From the NCBI GenBank assembly GCA_041821265.1, contig JBGUEQ010000018.1:1-64000 (forward strand): 64,000 nt of DNA. The letters run 5' to 3'. The first letter of the stretch is position 1; every line of letters begins with the position of its first letter. The notes under the pieces were generated by a model, which was not told where the DNA came from, searched no databases, and saw only the letters and a program-made list of their open reading frames with translations. Source of the stretch: Lachnotalea sp041821265 (lineage in GTDB: Bacteria > Bacillota > Clostridia > Lachnospirales > Lachnospiraceae). Made by a program: the position numbers and the translations under genes. Shown piece by piece: positions 25,467 to 34,086 of the stretch.

Positions 25467-26723
25467 CTATTTCTCAAATTCGCTAAAGTCTAAAGTGGCA
25501 AAGTAATCCTCTGGTGTTTCAGCTCGTCTAATTTCTTTTGTTGATCCATCTTCTTTTAATAAAATTTCTGCTGAACGAAGTTTTCCATTATAGTTATAAC
25601 CCATGGAAGAACCATGCGCACCTGTATCATGAAGAACTAGGTAATCTCCTATCTTTATCTCAGGAAGCATTCTGTCGATTGCAAATTTATCATTGTTTTC
25701 ACATAAGCCACCTGTTATATCATACATATGATCGCATGGCTGATTTTCTTTTCCCATTACGGTAATGTGATGATAAGAACCATACATCGCTGGTCTCATC
25801 AGATTGGCTGCACATGCATCTAACCCAATGTATTCTTTATGAATATGTTTTTCGTGAATTGCTTTCGTTACCAGACAACCATAAGGTCCCATTACATAGC
25901 GTCCAAGCTCTGTGAAAATTGATACATCTCCCATTCCAGCTGGTACTAATATTTCTTCAAATGCTTTTCTAACGCCTTCACCAATTACCATAATATCATT
26001 TGCTCTTTGATCTGGCTTATAAGGAATACCTACTCCACCTGATAGATTTATAAATGCAATGTGGACTCCTGTTTCTTCTTTTAATTCAACTGCAGTCTGA
26101 AATAGAATTTTCGCAAGTTTTGGATAATAATCATCGGTAACCGTGTTGCTCGCTAAGAAGGAATGAATTCCAAAATGTTTTACACCTTTATCTTTTAATT
26201 TCAAGAATGCATCTGTCATCTGTAGTCTTGTCAATCCGTATTTCGCATCCTTAGGTGAATCCATAATCTGATTATGAATACTGAAATCTCCACCCGGATT
26301 AAAACGGCAGCTCATGGTTTCTGTAAATGGTGCTATTTTTTCATAGAAATCTATATGTGTAATATCATCAAAGTTAATAATTGCTCCTAGCTTAGCTGCT
26401 AACGCAAAATCTTCTGCGGGTGTAACGTTAGAAGAGAACATAATGTCATCTCCAACTACGCCTACCTTTTCTGATAATAAAAGTTCTGTATAAGAAGAAC
26501 AGTCTGCTCCAACTCCCTCTTCTTGTAATATTTTCATCAAATATGGATTAGGAGTTGCTTTTACTGCAAAATATTCTTTATATCCTTTATTCCAAGAAAA
26601 TGCTTTTTGAAGTTTTCTTACATTTTCTCTAATTCCTTTTTCATCATATAAATGAAATGGTGTTGGGTATTTCTGCGTCATATCTTTTACTTGTTCCAAA
26701 GTTATAAATGGTTTCTTTTCCAT
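25467..26723 (-). CDS. lysA: Diaminopimelate decarboxylase
   Basis: A 418-residue fold-III PLP decarboxylase, last step of lysine synthesis from meso-diaminopimelate. The Schiff-base Lys is in EYFAVKATPNP (about 52). NLSGGVGIPY is the phosphate-binding loop and ITGGLCENND carries the active-site Cys from the partner subunit. YNYNGKLRSAEIL lies in the C-terminal barrel. Related PLP decarboxylases for other amino acids share these motifs; LysA is the best fit. A strong promoter lies at 26786-26814. No lysine riboswitch structure is seen in the short leader. Confidence 0.88.
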   Translation of the reverse strand: MEKKPFITLEQVKDMTQKYPTPFHLYDEKGIRENVRKLQKAFSWNKGYKEYFAVKATPNPYLMKILQEEGVGADCSSYTELLLSEKVGVVGDDIMFSSNVTPAEDFALAAKLGAIINFDDITHIDFYEKIAPFTETMSCRFNPGGDFSIHNQIMDSPKDAKYGLTRLQMTDAFLKLKDKGVKHFGIHSFLASNTVTDDYYPKLAKILFQTAVELKEETGVHIAFINLSGGVGIPYKPDQRANDIMVIGEGVRKAFEEILVPAGMGDVSIFTELGRYVMGPYGCLVTKAIHEKHIHKEYIGLDACAANLMRPAMYGSYHHITVMGKENQPCDHMYDITGGLCENNDKFAIDRMLPEIKIGDYLVLHDTGAHGSSMGYNYNGKLRSAEILLKEDGSTKEIRRAETPEDYFATLDFSEFEK

Positions 26724-26785
26724 AATAGTGTGTACCTAGCCTTTCTTACTTTTCCTGTCGTTATTGAGTAATACTATTTAGGAAC

Positions 26786-26814
26786 ACTATATTAGATTTT
26801 CACTCATTTGTCAA
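26786..26814 (-). promoter_or_regulatory. lysA promoter
   Basis: Minus-strand TTGACA, 17-base spacer, TATAGT: near-consensus sigma-A promoter about 60 bases before the lysA start. Confidence 0.85.
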
Positions 26815-26945
26815 GGCTATTCCTGTAAATTCCCTTATTTAATCGTAGTAAAATTACTTCCTTTTTTTCCCTGATAGCATAAATTTAGATGTCTTTTAGC
26901 TTATTTTATTTTTTCGTTTATTTTTCTTCTCGTATTACATAACAT

Positions 26946-27221
26946 TTATAGTAACATTCCAATGATTATTGTATTTATAACCAAAAACACACAAAAGCAG
27001 ATCATAATTACTTTTATTGCAATGCTTTTGCTTTTTATTCTATCTAGTAATCCTACTCGTTTTGGTGGTAGCATACCTGATTTCATATTTTCAAATTGCT
27101 TTTTACAATTTGGACATTCTTTCAAATGCTTCGCAATCAAATTTTTTGAATCCTTGGACACTAATTCTCTTATATAATTTAACATCAATCGGTTTACCAA
27201 TTCACATGATAGTTTATTCAT
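26946..27221 (-). CDS. Small zf-HC2 (anti-sigma-like) membrane protein
   Basis: A 91-residue protein. The zinc-binding motif HLKECPNCKKQ (His-x3-Cys-x2-Cys, about 32-42) is typical of anti-sigma factor zinc fingers, and a C-terminal membrane helix spans about 70-90. No ECF sigma factor gene is adjacent, so it is an orphan: either it controls a distant sigma factor or its partner has been lost. GTGGGG precedes the ATG. Confidence 0.7.
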   Translation of the reverse strand: MNKLSCELVNRLMLNYIRELVSKDSKNLIAKHLKECPNCKKQFENMKSGMLPPKRVGLLDRIKSKSIAIKVIMICFCVFLVINTIIIGMLL

Positions 27222-27308
27222 TACAACCCCACTTTACATTTGCGCATATATTTTTTTAATATTGGCTCTGATTGTATTTTTAAAAAAGCATCTTATATTA
27301 ATTTAAAC

Positions 27309-27371
27309 GCAAAAAATACATACTATGTTTTGCCCTCTCTATTACAAAATAGCAAAAAACGGTATGTATTT
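27309..27371. terminator. Large hairpin, probable terminator
   Basis: AAATACATAC and GTATGTATTT form the outer stem; GTTTTGC and GCAAAAAAC form the inner stem. It lies upstream of the anti-sigma-like gene and downstream of the nitroreductase relic on the minus strand, with A/T-rich flanks. Confidence 0.55.
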
Positions 27372-27380
27372 CTAGTATAA

Positions 27381-27460
27381 GTCCTTAAACGGTCACTTAA
27401 ACCCTTAAACGGTCAATTTTATCTGTTTTATTCTTTTAAAATCTGTTTTATTTTTTTAAA
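27381..27460. repeat. Two adjacent 20-bp tandem duplications
   Basis: CCTTAAACGGTCA repeats with a 20-base period (27383 and 27403). Directly after it ATCTGTTTTATT-TTTTAAA repeats, again with a 20-base period (27421 and 27441). Non-coding, downstream of the nitroreductase relic. Confidence 0.75.
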
Positions 27461-27496
27461 TATTTTTAAACTCACTCAATAATAGTTACATTTTAT

Positions 27497-28057
27497 TTAT
27501 TTATCATTTGAAAACTTTTGGCTCTTCATCGTTGGATAAACATCTGGATAATATACATGTTGATATATATTTGAAGTATATTTACTCCAATTCCCTTCTT
27601 GTTCGCGTCCAATTTCTTTTAAATAATTTTCTATCTCTTGATCGTATGACTCAATGGCTTCTTCTAAACCTTCTTTATGATACTTTTCTATATGTTTGTA
27701 TGTATTAAATGGAAGTCTTGGTTTTTGTTTTGAGTTATCTTTTGGATATCCTAACGCTAAACCAACTGCTGGGAACGTATATTCCGGTAGGTCAAGCAAC
27801 TGAATCATTTGTGCTGGATTTTTGCGAACTCCTCCGATTGGTACAATTCCAAGTCCAAGTGATTCTGCTGAAATAATAGCGGCGCCCATTGCTAATCCTG
27901 CGTCAAACGTACCTGCCATTGTTCCCTCTACGCTTTCATGAATCTTTTGTTGTAAATTATTTTTCTTTGCCGCCAAATCTGTTTTATAAAAATCAATCAC
28001 AAATACAAGAAATACCGGTGCCGCTTCAATCCACAACTGTCCACCCGTCAACTCCAA
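27497..28057 (-). pseudogene. Nitroreductase (NfsA-like), N-terminally truncated
   Basis: 186 codons matching only the latter part of an FMN nitroreductase of about 245-250 residues. The present start (TTG, GGQLWIEAAPVFLVFVID) corresponds to a point about 65 residues into normal NfsA-like enzymes. The missing N-terminus holds the FMN-phosphate-binding Arg motif (R-S-I-R). The remaining part is well kept: AGLAMGAAIISAESLGLGIVPIGGVR and PAVGLALGYP. An AAAGGAG lies 5 bases before the TTG, so a truncated protein might be made, but an active flavoenzyme is unlikely. It follows the MBL gene by 37 bases. Confidence 0.72.
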
Positions 28058-28094
28058 TGTTTCTCCTTTTGACTTACAATTTTTCTATTTTGAA

Positions 28095-28844
28095 CTAAAG
28101 TTTCATAATCTGCTTTTGTGCTAATGATGTCAAAGCCTCTGGTGTATGTGTCGATAGATAAACGGTATCATTTTCTTTTACAAACTCACGAACATTGGCT
28201 AATGTTTCTTTGGCTAATTCAATATCTTCAAATACAACCGACAATTCACTTTGTCTTAACGCCTCATCTGTATAGGTAACATCTCCTTGAATCATGTAGT
28301 ATAAGCCATCAGATTCAATCACTGCAATTGAATTTCCTTTGGTATGTCCATATGCAGGTAACATTACAATGTCGTCTGTAATTTTTTCGCTTTCTTTGAA
28401 ATTCTTATAGGCTCCGTCTTTGAAGCTTACTGGAACAATATTTTCTCCTTGTAATTTCATTGCTTGTGCTTCTATTTCTGAAATATATACTTTTGCCTTT
28501 GGAAATAATTTTAGTTCTCCCGTATGATCTGGGTGTTTATGTGTCACGATAATTTTATTTACATCCTCTGGCTTATATCCTGTCTTTTGAAATGCAGTTA
28601 AGAAATCATTTACTTTCTCACCCACATACAATTTTTGATTTGGCTCTTTCTTAAAATCAGTTGTTTCAACTGGAAGACCTGTATCTACTAAAATCACTTC
28701 TTTTCCTGTATCAATTAAATAATTTTGAAGGCTCGATGGATATGTCTTATCCTCATTAATCTTTTCTTGTGCTCTTGATCCACCAAATGCAAATGATTCT
28801 TGCATTTCTCCATTTTTGTAAAATTCCAATGCGATTATCTTCAT
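28095..28844 (-). CDS. MBL-fold metallo-hydrolase (lactonase-like)
   Basis: A 249-residue metallo-beta-lactamase-fold protein of the AttM/AiiA-like branch. The metal motif is THKHPDHTG (about 101-109), with LVDTGLP, PAYGHTKGNSIAV (third His) and IQGDVTYTDEA (bridging Asp). Relatives hydrolyse lactones or other esters; the substrate is not readable. AGGTG precedes the ATG. A strong promoter with paired palindromes lies 140 bases upstream, suggesting regulation by a MarR- or TetR-type protein not encoded next to it. Confidence 0.85.
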   Translation of the reverse strand: MKIIALEFYKNGEMQESFAFGGSRAQEKINEDKTYPSSLQNYLIDTGKEVILVDTGLPVETTDFKKEPNQKLYVGEKVNDFLTAFQKTGYKPEDVNKIIVTHKHPDHTGELKLFPKAKVYISEIEAQAMKLQGENIVPVSFKDGAYKNFKESEKITDDIVMLPAYGHTKGNSIAVIESDGLYYMIQGDVTYTDEALRQSELSVVFEDIELAKETLANVREFVKENDTVYLSTHTPEALTSLAQKQIMKL

Positions 28845-28950
28845 ATTTCTACACCTAAATATTGTAGTTCTCTACAATACTGCCACTTTTAAGTAATTAC
28901 TTTTTGTGTGACTTCCTTTCTTTTTCGTTTTCATTTCAAATTATGTGTTT

Positions 28951-29015
28951 TGCAATTAAATTGCATTTAATCTTTTATTTAAATCAATTGTACTCAATTT
29001 AATTGCATTTGTCAA
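28951..29015 (-). promoter_or_regulatory. MBL gene promoter with two palindromic operators
   Basis: Minus-strand TTGACA (29010-29015), 17-base spacer, TACAAT (28987-28992). The spacer contains ATGCAATTAAATTG and a second palindrome, TGCAATTAAATTGCA, lies at 28951-28965 just after the start site. The repeated motif covering a strong promoter looks like a repressor operator. The rest of 28845-29172 holds only a small GCCTA/TAGGC hairpin near 29060. Confidence 0.6.
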
Positions 29016-29172
29016 TAGCTAGTTAAAATATATTTTTGGGTTGTATCTAAAAATAAAGTGCCTACTTTTTTAGGCCCTCTTGGTTCAAGTAACAATAAAT
29101 TTTTTGCCCATAAATCATGCCTTTTGCACGAAGTTTCTTCCCTATTATATGAAAACTGATTACATTAAAAAC

Positions 29173-29207
29173 ACCCCAATTTTAGCTTGTTAGGCTACCA
29201 TTGGGGT
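29173..29207 (-). terminator. MFS gene terminator
   Basis: ACCCCAAT...ATTGGGGT with an inner TAGC/GCTA stem; the minus-strand transcript continues into a GTTTTTAA run. Confidence 0.75.
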
Positions 29208-29250
29208 ATTGCTCAATTTTTCAATTTGGCTAATCTTATCAAGCCATATT

Positions 29251-30537
29251 TTATTCTTGTAATTTCCTTATATCTTTATTGGCATACCAACCTAGACTTG
29301 TAATAAATCCCAAGATTCCAGTACATAAAAACATAACTGCCATCCCGCTTCCTGCACCAACCCCTACTATTTTTTGCAAATATGAAACTAAGAAATGATT
29401 AGACCTCATAAAAGGTTCAAACACATAGTCTGCCAAAAACCCACCTAATAGAATACCAAACGGTATGGTCCCATACTGAATTGCATTTTTTACCGCAAAC
29501 ACACGTCCTTGCATTTCTTTTGGAATTACTTGATACATAATAACACTTTGTCCAGCTCCGATAAAAGGAATGGGAACGCTCGCCGCAAGTGCTGCAATAC
29601 ACCAGACTAAGGTATTTTGTCCCAAGCCCATTAATAAATCTCCAAACAAAAAAGAAAATGCTGCCGAAAAATAGATTAATTTCAAATTATTGTTTGTAAT
29701 TTTCTTAAACGATACAATAATTCCTCCTGCTATTCCGCCTAGACCTAATACTCCGCTCACAATTCCTAGTACCTGGTCACTACCACCACTTCGAGCTAAA
29801 ATCATTGGACATAAAATATTCTCATAGGTCAAACGTGAGAAAAAATTCAAGAATGCCATACTTATTAGAATATACCAGATTCCTTTATAATGATAAAGAA
29901 ATGACATACCTTCTTTACAACCTTGAAATATATTATGCTTCTTGTCACTAGCCTTGGTTAATTCTTCCGGTATTGAAATAAACTTCATCAATAAAAGAAA
30001 CGCAATTGCAAATGTGATTAAATCTATTAATATGATACCTTGCAGCCCTAAAAACGAATAAATAAATGCAGCTAGCATTGGGGTAACTACAGTAAGTAAC
30101 GAACTTGAAAAAGAATTCATTCCGCTAGCCTGAGCGTATCTTTCCTCTGGCACCATAATTCCAACAGCAACAGCCTCTGCTGGTGATTGAAACGAATTTG
30201 TAAATCCAATCACTCCATTTATAAGGTAAATGTGCCATATCTCCAGTTGATTTACCAAAACTAGTAATAAAACAACCATTGAACCTATAGCTGCAATAAA
30301 ATCAGCTACTAACATAATTTTCTTTTTATTATGCTTATCAATAAAATCTCCAGCAAAAACACTAAATATAATGTATGGTGCATATGCAAAAAATGTCATA
30401 AGTGACACCCTCATTGCGGAATTAGTCTCTTTATATGTCCATAAAATTAACGCAAAACTTGTCATAGAGCTTCCTAATTGCGATACGGATTGGCTAATCC
30501 AAAAAAATATATATTTCTTAAAATTCTTATCTTTCAT
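29251..30537 (-). CDS. MFS efflux transporter (MefA/MFS_3-like)
   Basis: A 428-residue transporter with 12 predicted membrane helices. It resembles the macrolide-efflux/enterobactin-exporter branch of MFS: FWISQSVSQLGSSMTSFALILWTYK at the N-terminus is divided over helix 1, followed by FAGDFIDKHNKKKIML (motif A between helices 2 and 3) and MQGRVFAVKNAIQYGTIPFG. AAAGGAG precedes the ATG but lies partly in a hairpin. The long leader with a small ORF (30603-30686) points to antibiotic-inducible expression, so the substrate is probably a ribosome-targeting drug; that is inference. Confidence 0.88.
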   Translation of the reverse strand: MKDKNFKKYIFFWISQSVSQLGSSMTSFALILWTYKETNSAMRVSLMTFFAYAPYIIFSVFAGDFIDKHNKKKIMLVADFIAAIGSMVVLLLVLVNQLEIWHIYLINGVIGFTNSFQSPAEAVAVGIMVPEERYAQASGMNSFSSSLLTVVTPMLAAFIYSFLGLQGIILIDLITFAIAFLLLMKFISIPEELTKASDKKHNIFQGCKEGMSFLYHYKGIWYILISMAFLNFFSRLTYENILCPMILARSGGSDQVLGIVSGVLGLGGIAGGIIVSFKKITNNNLKLIYFSAAFSFLFGDLLMGLGQNTLVWCIAALAASVPIPFIGAGQSVIMYQVIPKEMQGRVFAVKNAIQYGTIPFGILLGGFLADYVFEPFMRSNHFLVSYLQKIVGVGAGSGMAVMFLCTGILGFITSLGWYANKDIRKLQE

Positions 30538-30547
30538 CGGTTTTCTC

Positions 30548-30572
30548 CTTTAAGTTATATCTAAACTTAAAG
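30548..30572 (-). promoter_or_regulatory. Hairpin masking the MFS ribosome binding site
   Basis: In the minus-strand RNA CUUUAAGUU pairs perfectly with AACUUAAAG (9 bp, 7-base loop). The AAAG of the AAAGGAG ribosome binding site (30545-30551) lies inside the stem. This is the layout of translational attenuators of resistance genes. Confidence 0.7.
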
Positions 30573-30602
30573 TGCAAAATCCAATCTGGACAATACGAAA
30601 TG

Positions 30603-30686
30603 TTACTTACTCTGTACAGGCATCATCCAATCCTTAGACCTTGCACAGAGAAATACATCTAAATCAATTACTAAATGACATAACAT
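30603..30686 (-). CDS. Leader peptide of the MFS gene
   Basis: A 27-codon ORF (starts MLCHLVIDLDVFL, ends MMPVQSK) in the 235-base 5' leader of the efflux gene. A weak TAGGT stands before its ATG. A hairpin (CTCTGT/ACAGAG plus four more pairs, 30610-30650) lies within the ORF. Ribosome stalling here could rearrange the leader and free the downstream ribosome binding site, as in erm-type attenuation. Translation is not proven. Confidence 0.55.
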   Translation of the reverse strand: MLCHLVIDLDVFLCARSKDWMMPVQSK

Positions 30687-30778
30687 TTGTGTTACCTACT
30701 TTCTACTATTGAAATTAGTTGAATTTTATTCTCAATGGTTTATTCAACCACACTGATTAAATTGATTATATTACTCCA

Positions 30779-30807
30779 ATTATACCATTTTCCATGATAT
30801 TAGCCAA
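30779..30807 (-). promoter_or_regulatory. Promoter of the MFS leader transcript
   Basis: Minus-strand TTGGCT, 17-base spacer, TATAAT; it predicts a leader of roughly 235 bases. Confidence 0.65.
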
Positions 30808-30852
30808 TAGAATCAAACTGATATAATTTTTTTGTTGAATACCTCCCTACAC

Positions 30853-31125
30853 CTACGCCAACATCCACTTATGCGACGGAATATAATAACGAATTTTAAT
30901 TTCCCTCATACAGTCTTCTATCCTTATATTACACACAAATAATATCGCATGAATTCCTGCGTATTTCTCGTCCTTTATACTACTAATACTTTCAATTTTA
31001 TACGTGTGTAATTGATGCTCTTCGTCTTCTAACCGAATATACATGGGCTTAATTTCGCCTAGCGGATTAAAGGTTGCATTGGCGTCGATTGAGATAAAAC
31101 GCTTTGCCTCATATTGATTACTCAT
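30853..31125 (-). CDS. YolD-like protein
   Basis: A 90-residue protein of the YolD family (NPLGEIKPMYIRLEDEEHQ, HTYKIESISSIKDEKYAGIHAILFVC), small proteins typically encoded with Y-family DNA polymerases (UvrX/YqjW-type) in Firmicutes. Role in translesion synthesis is presumed but unknown. ATG at 31125 follows GAGGAAG and overlaps the polymerase stop by 8 bases, so the two are coupled. Because the polymerase is now cut off from its SOS promoter by a transposon, expression of this gene is probably affected too. Confidence 0.82.
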   Translation of the reverse strand: MSNQYEAKRFISIDANATFNPLGEIKPMYIRLEDEEHQLHTYKIESISSIKDEKYAGIHAILFVCNIRIEDCMREIKIRYYIPSHKWMLA

Positions 31126-32338
31126 ATAAAACTTCCTCGCCTTTCGCTTTTGATTTTTCTTTACTAATTCCACCATTCAAAGGACGTATTCTCGCATTAA
31201 TATACGCGGCGCGAAAAACCGCTTCTTCCCCATAGCGTCCTCGTATCTTATCGATTGCCTCGTCAAGTCTTTCGTACTTTTCATAATCCTGCATTTGAAA
31301 TAAATCTAATTGTCGCTCAGAATTGGAATCAACTACTCTGCTTGTATGGACACCTAATTGCCTGATTGGTGTATAGCCATCCCATAATTCATCAAATGCT
31401 CGCCGCACCGCCTCAAATACTTCATTTGTTATATTCGTAGCCGTAAATAAAGTCAATTGATGCCTGGAACTTCCCAATGCAAAATCCTTAATGGACACTG
31501 CAATAACAGAAACCTTAACATTATCTTTCCGGAGTCTCATGCAGACGGTTTCACATAAGGATAACAAAACCATATTTGCTGTAGATGCATCGCACACATC
31601 GAACGGTACTGTCATACTGTTTCCATAACCTTTATTGGCTGGTGCCATGCTGTCAACGATTGAAACATCAATTCCATTTGCAAAACACCATAAAATTTCT
31701 CCATGTTTCTTGAGATGTCGCTTTAAGATATCTATGTCTGTATTGGCCAATCCGCCTATTGTATTAATTCCTAGTGTCTTTAATTTCTTTTCTGTTGCTC
31801 TTCCGCAAAAAAATAGTTCTCCCACTGGTAAACCCCACATTTTTCGTTTCATTTCATTGGGAAATAATGTGTGTACTCTATCTGGCTTCTTAAAATCCGA
31901 AGCCATCTTAGCTAATAGTTTATTATTTGATATTCCTATATTTACGGTAAAGCCAAGTTCCATATGAATTTTATCCTTAATAAGATTCGCAGCCACAACC
32001 GGTGTTCCCCATAGCGCTGCCGTCCCTGTCATATCCATGTATGCTTCATCTATACTGTATTGTTCTACTTCTGGTGAATATTTCCTTAGCATCTCGATCA
32101 ATGCCTTTGATGAGGCTTCATATAAATCATAGTGTGGTTGTGCCAATACTAAATTAGGGCATTTCTTTAATGCCTCACTAATTGTTTCGGCTGTCTTGAT
32201 ATTATATTGTTTGGCTGGAGTAGATTTCGCTAGAATAATACCGTGCCGTTTCTTGATATCTCCACAAATCGCAGAGGGTATCTCTCTTAGATCTAATTTT
32301 TCTCCTAAACACTCAACTCGATACACTGCCTCCCAACT
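31118..32338 (-). pseudogene. Y-family DNA polymerase, 3' part of a transposon-split gene
   Basis: Encodes everything of an ImuB/UmuC-type translesion polymerase from SWEAVYR onward (406 codons): QYSIDEAYMDMTG (catalytic Asp-Glu), GFTVNIGISNNKLLAKMASDFKKP, FFCGRATEKKLKTLGI (helix-hairpin-helix), then the little-finger domain and a QLDLF clamp-binding-like motif. The first 17 residues, with the first catalytic Asp (HVDVNSAFLS), are missing here and lie at 39089-39139, beyond the inserted element. Joining the two gives a 422-residue protein of normal length. A weak TTG/ATG start upstream (32356/32341) lies inside the transposon end. Without the N-terminal Asp the truncated product should be inactive. 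Confidence 0.9.
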
Positions 32339-32600
32339 CATTATCTGGACTTGCAATATTTAATGTGTTTATATTACTAGCTTTTAACTACGTTCATATG
32401 TGAATGATGTTAACTTTATGATAGTTTATGAAACATAATTTCATAAGGTAAAAACACGTAATTGCATTTTTGTTTTTTTATAATTATAAAATTTGCTGTC
32501 AAAATTAATAATATCCTATATTTTTATGATATAAAAATGCGACGAAATTGTAATGATTATTTAGTAGACAAGCTTTATAATATATGTAGAGGAGAGAAAA

Positions 32601-34082
32601 ATGAAAAAGAAATTTTTTTTTGCTGTGTCACTGATAATATTAATTACAATATGCATTTTATTTCAGAAAGAATTCCGATTTAGCAAGACAGGATTGACAT
32701 TATTAGATGCATATAAAAAAGGATATGGAGTGGCACATACATTAAATAAAGATTCAATGCTATATACAATGACTAGTGCTGATGTGGAAGGTCAAAAAGA
32801 GCATTATGAAGGCATAAAAGGGATACGAAATAATTGGAATATAGATTTTGCAGTACCCGATTCAACTACACATTACATAATTCAAATTGAAAATGGGAAA
32901 ATTATTAAAACGTCAAAAACGGTGGGGGTGAAAAAATATAAGAACGAGCTAATTGCTTCTCAAGATTTATTGATAAATTCTCCTGAAGCTTTAAAAATAG
33001 CTAAGAAGAGTTTTGGAATTAAAAAAGGGAAGATATGGGCAATTGGATATCATTATACCGTACATAAAATCAAAAACCAAACGTGTATTATTGTAACTGC
33101 ATCAGATATAGACGATCAGTTAACACGAATTACTATTGATGCGACTGCTGGAAATATTGTTAATGCTGAGCATAAAATACAATTAGGAGGAGGATTGTAT
33201 TTTGGTGACAGTTTACTAAATGTTATAGATAAGTTTGAAGTTACCGGAATTACTGAAACTAGAGATTCTTCAATTGTTGCTTTATGGGGAGGTAGATTAA
33301 TAAATACAATAGAATATTATCCAGAAATAATGTATCAGTATAATGAGGAGGGATGGAAACGACTACAGACCAAAGATGATATTAGAAATATTATTATTTT
33401 GGATGAGATTAAAGATAAGATAATAGTAGTTTACACTCAAAAAGTAGAAATATTTGACTTACAGACTAAAAAATGGACAAGTCTGGTTACAAATAATCAG
33501 ATACTGGGTTCTGGTAGTAATGGAAAGACAGCTTTTTTGATAACAAATAAAAATATTATATCAATAGATAGTAAATTGAGATTAGATTATTTGCTTGATT
33601 TTACTAATAATACTTTGCCAGTAACTGAAGATGTAGTTGACATAGGAATAAACGGAACCATTTATTTTGGCTGTGCTAATAAGATATGCTTTTTTTATGG
33701 TGAAGAACTAAAATCGATAGATTTATTTGAAAGTAATATATTAGATATAAAAATTAAAGATGATTATTTATATATTTTATCTGAAAAACAAATTTACATT
33801 TATGATGTTAATGTAGGTTTCGTTATTTTTAGCACAGACAACAAAAATTCTTTAGTTAATTTTATTGATGATCAGTCAAGCAATAAGATTTTATGTTTAG
33901 ATGGTGACTCACATTTATTTCAAATAGAAACAAAGGAGAGTGATTGGAAAATTATACAACTAAAAACTCCAGATAAAAATGTGTATGGTAATTTAAGAGA
34001 TATACTAATAAATAAAGAAGGAAAATGCTATTATGCAACCCAATCAATTAGCAAATGGATGGAATTATCAAAAAAGGAGTGA
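32601..34082 (+). CDS. Exported hypothetical protein, beta-propeller-like (cargo)
   Basis: A 493-residue protein with an N-terminal signal/anchor (KKKFFFAVSLIILITICILF) and no lipobox Cys. Residues 30-200 include a possible PepSY-like part (SPEALKIAKKSFGIKKG, TIDATAGNIVNAEHK). Residues 230-490 show repeating short beta strands (IIVVYTQKVEIFDLQTKKW, LYILSEKQIYIYDVN, ILCLDGDSHLFQIE), suggesting a propeller. Function unknown. GAGGAGAG precedes the ATG. The next gene starts 4 bases after its stop, so the two secreted proteins are co-expressed and may act together at the cell surface. Confidence 0.72.
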   Translation: MKKKFFFAVSLIILITICILFQKEFRFSKTGLTLLDAYKKGYGVAHTLNKDSMLYTMTSADVEGQKEHYEGIKGIRNNWNIDFAVPDSTTHYIIQIENGKIIKTSKTVGVKKYKNELIASQDLLINSPEALKIAKKSFGIKKGKIWAIGYHYTVHKIKNQTCIIVTASDIDDQLTRITIDATAGNIVNAEHKIQLGGGLYFGDSLLNVIDKFEVTGITETRDSSIVALWGGRLINTIEYYPEIMYQYNEEGWKRLQTKDDIRNIIILDEIKDKIIVVYTQKVEIFDLQTKKWTSLVTNNQILGSGSNGKTAFLITNKNIISIDSKLRLDYLLDFTNNTLPVTEDVVDIGINGTIYFGCANKICFFYGEELKSIDLFESNILDIKIKDDYLYILSEKQIYIYDVNVGFVIFSTDNKNSLVNFIDDQSSNKILCLDGDSHLFQIETKESDWKIIQLKTPDKNVYGNLRDILINKEGKCYYATQSISKWMELSKKE

Positions 34083-34086
34083 AATT

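Noticed and set aside
26724..26945. Lysine riboswitch before lysA
   Set aside because: The leader from the promoter is only about 60 bases; no lysine-element structure is visible.
32339..32367. CACATT upstream of SWEA read as a degenerate local N-terminus (H-I) of the polymerase
   Set aside because: It needs two indels and lies inside the transposon end. The true N-terminus with promoter is at 39089-39139.
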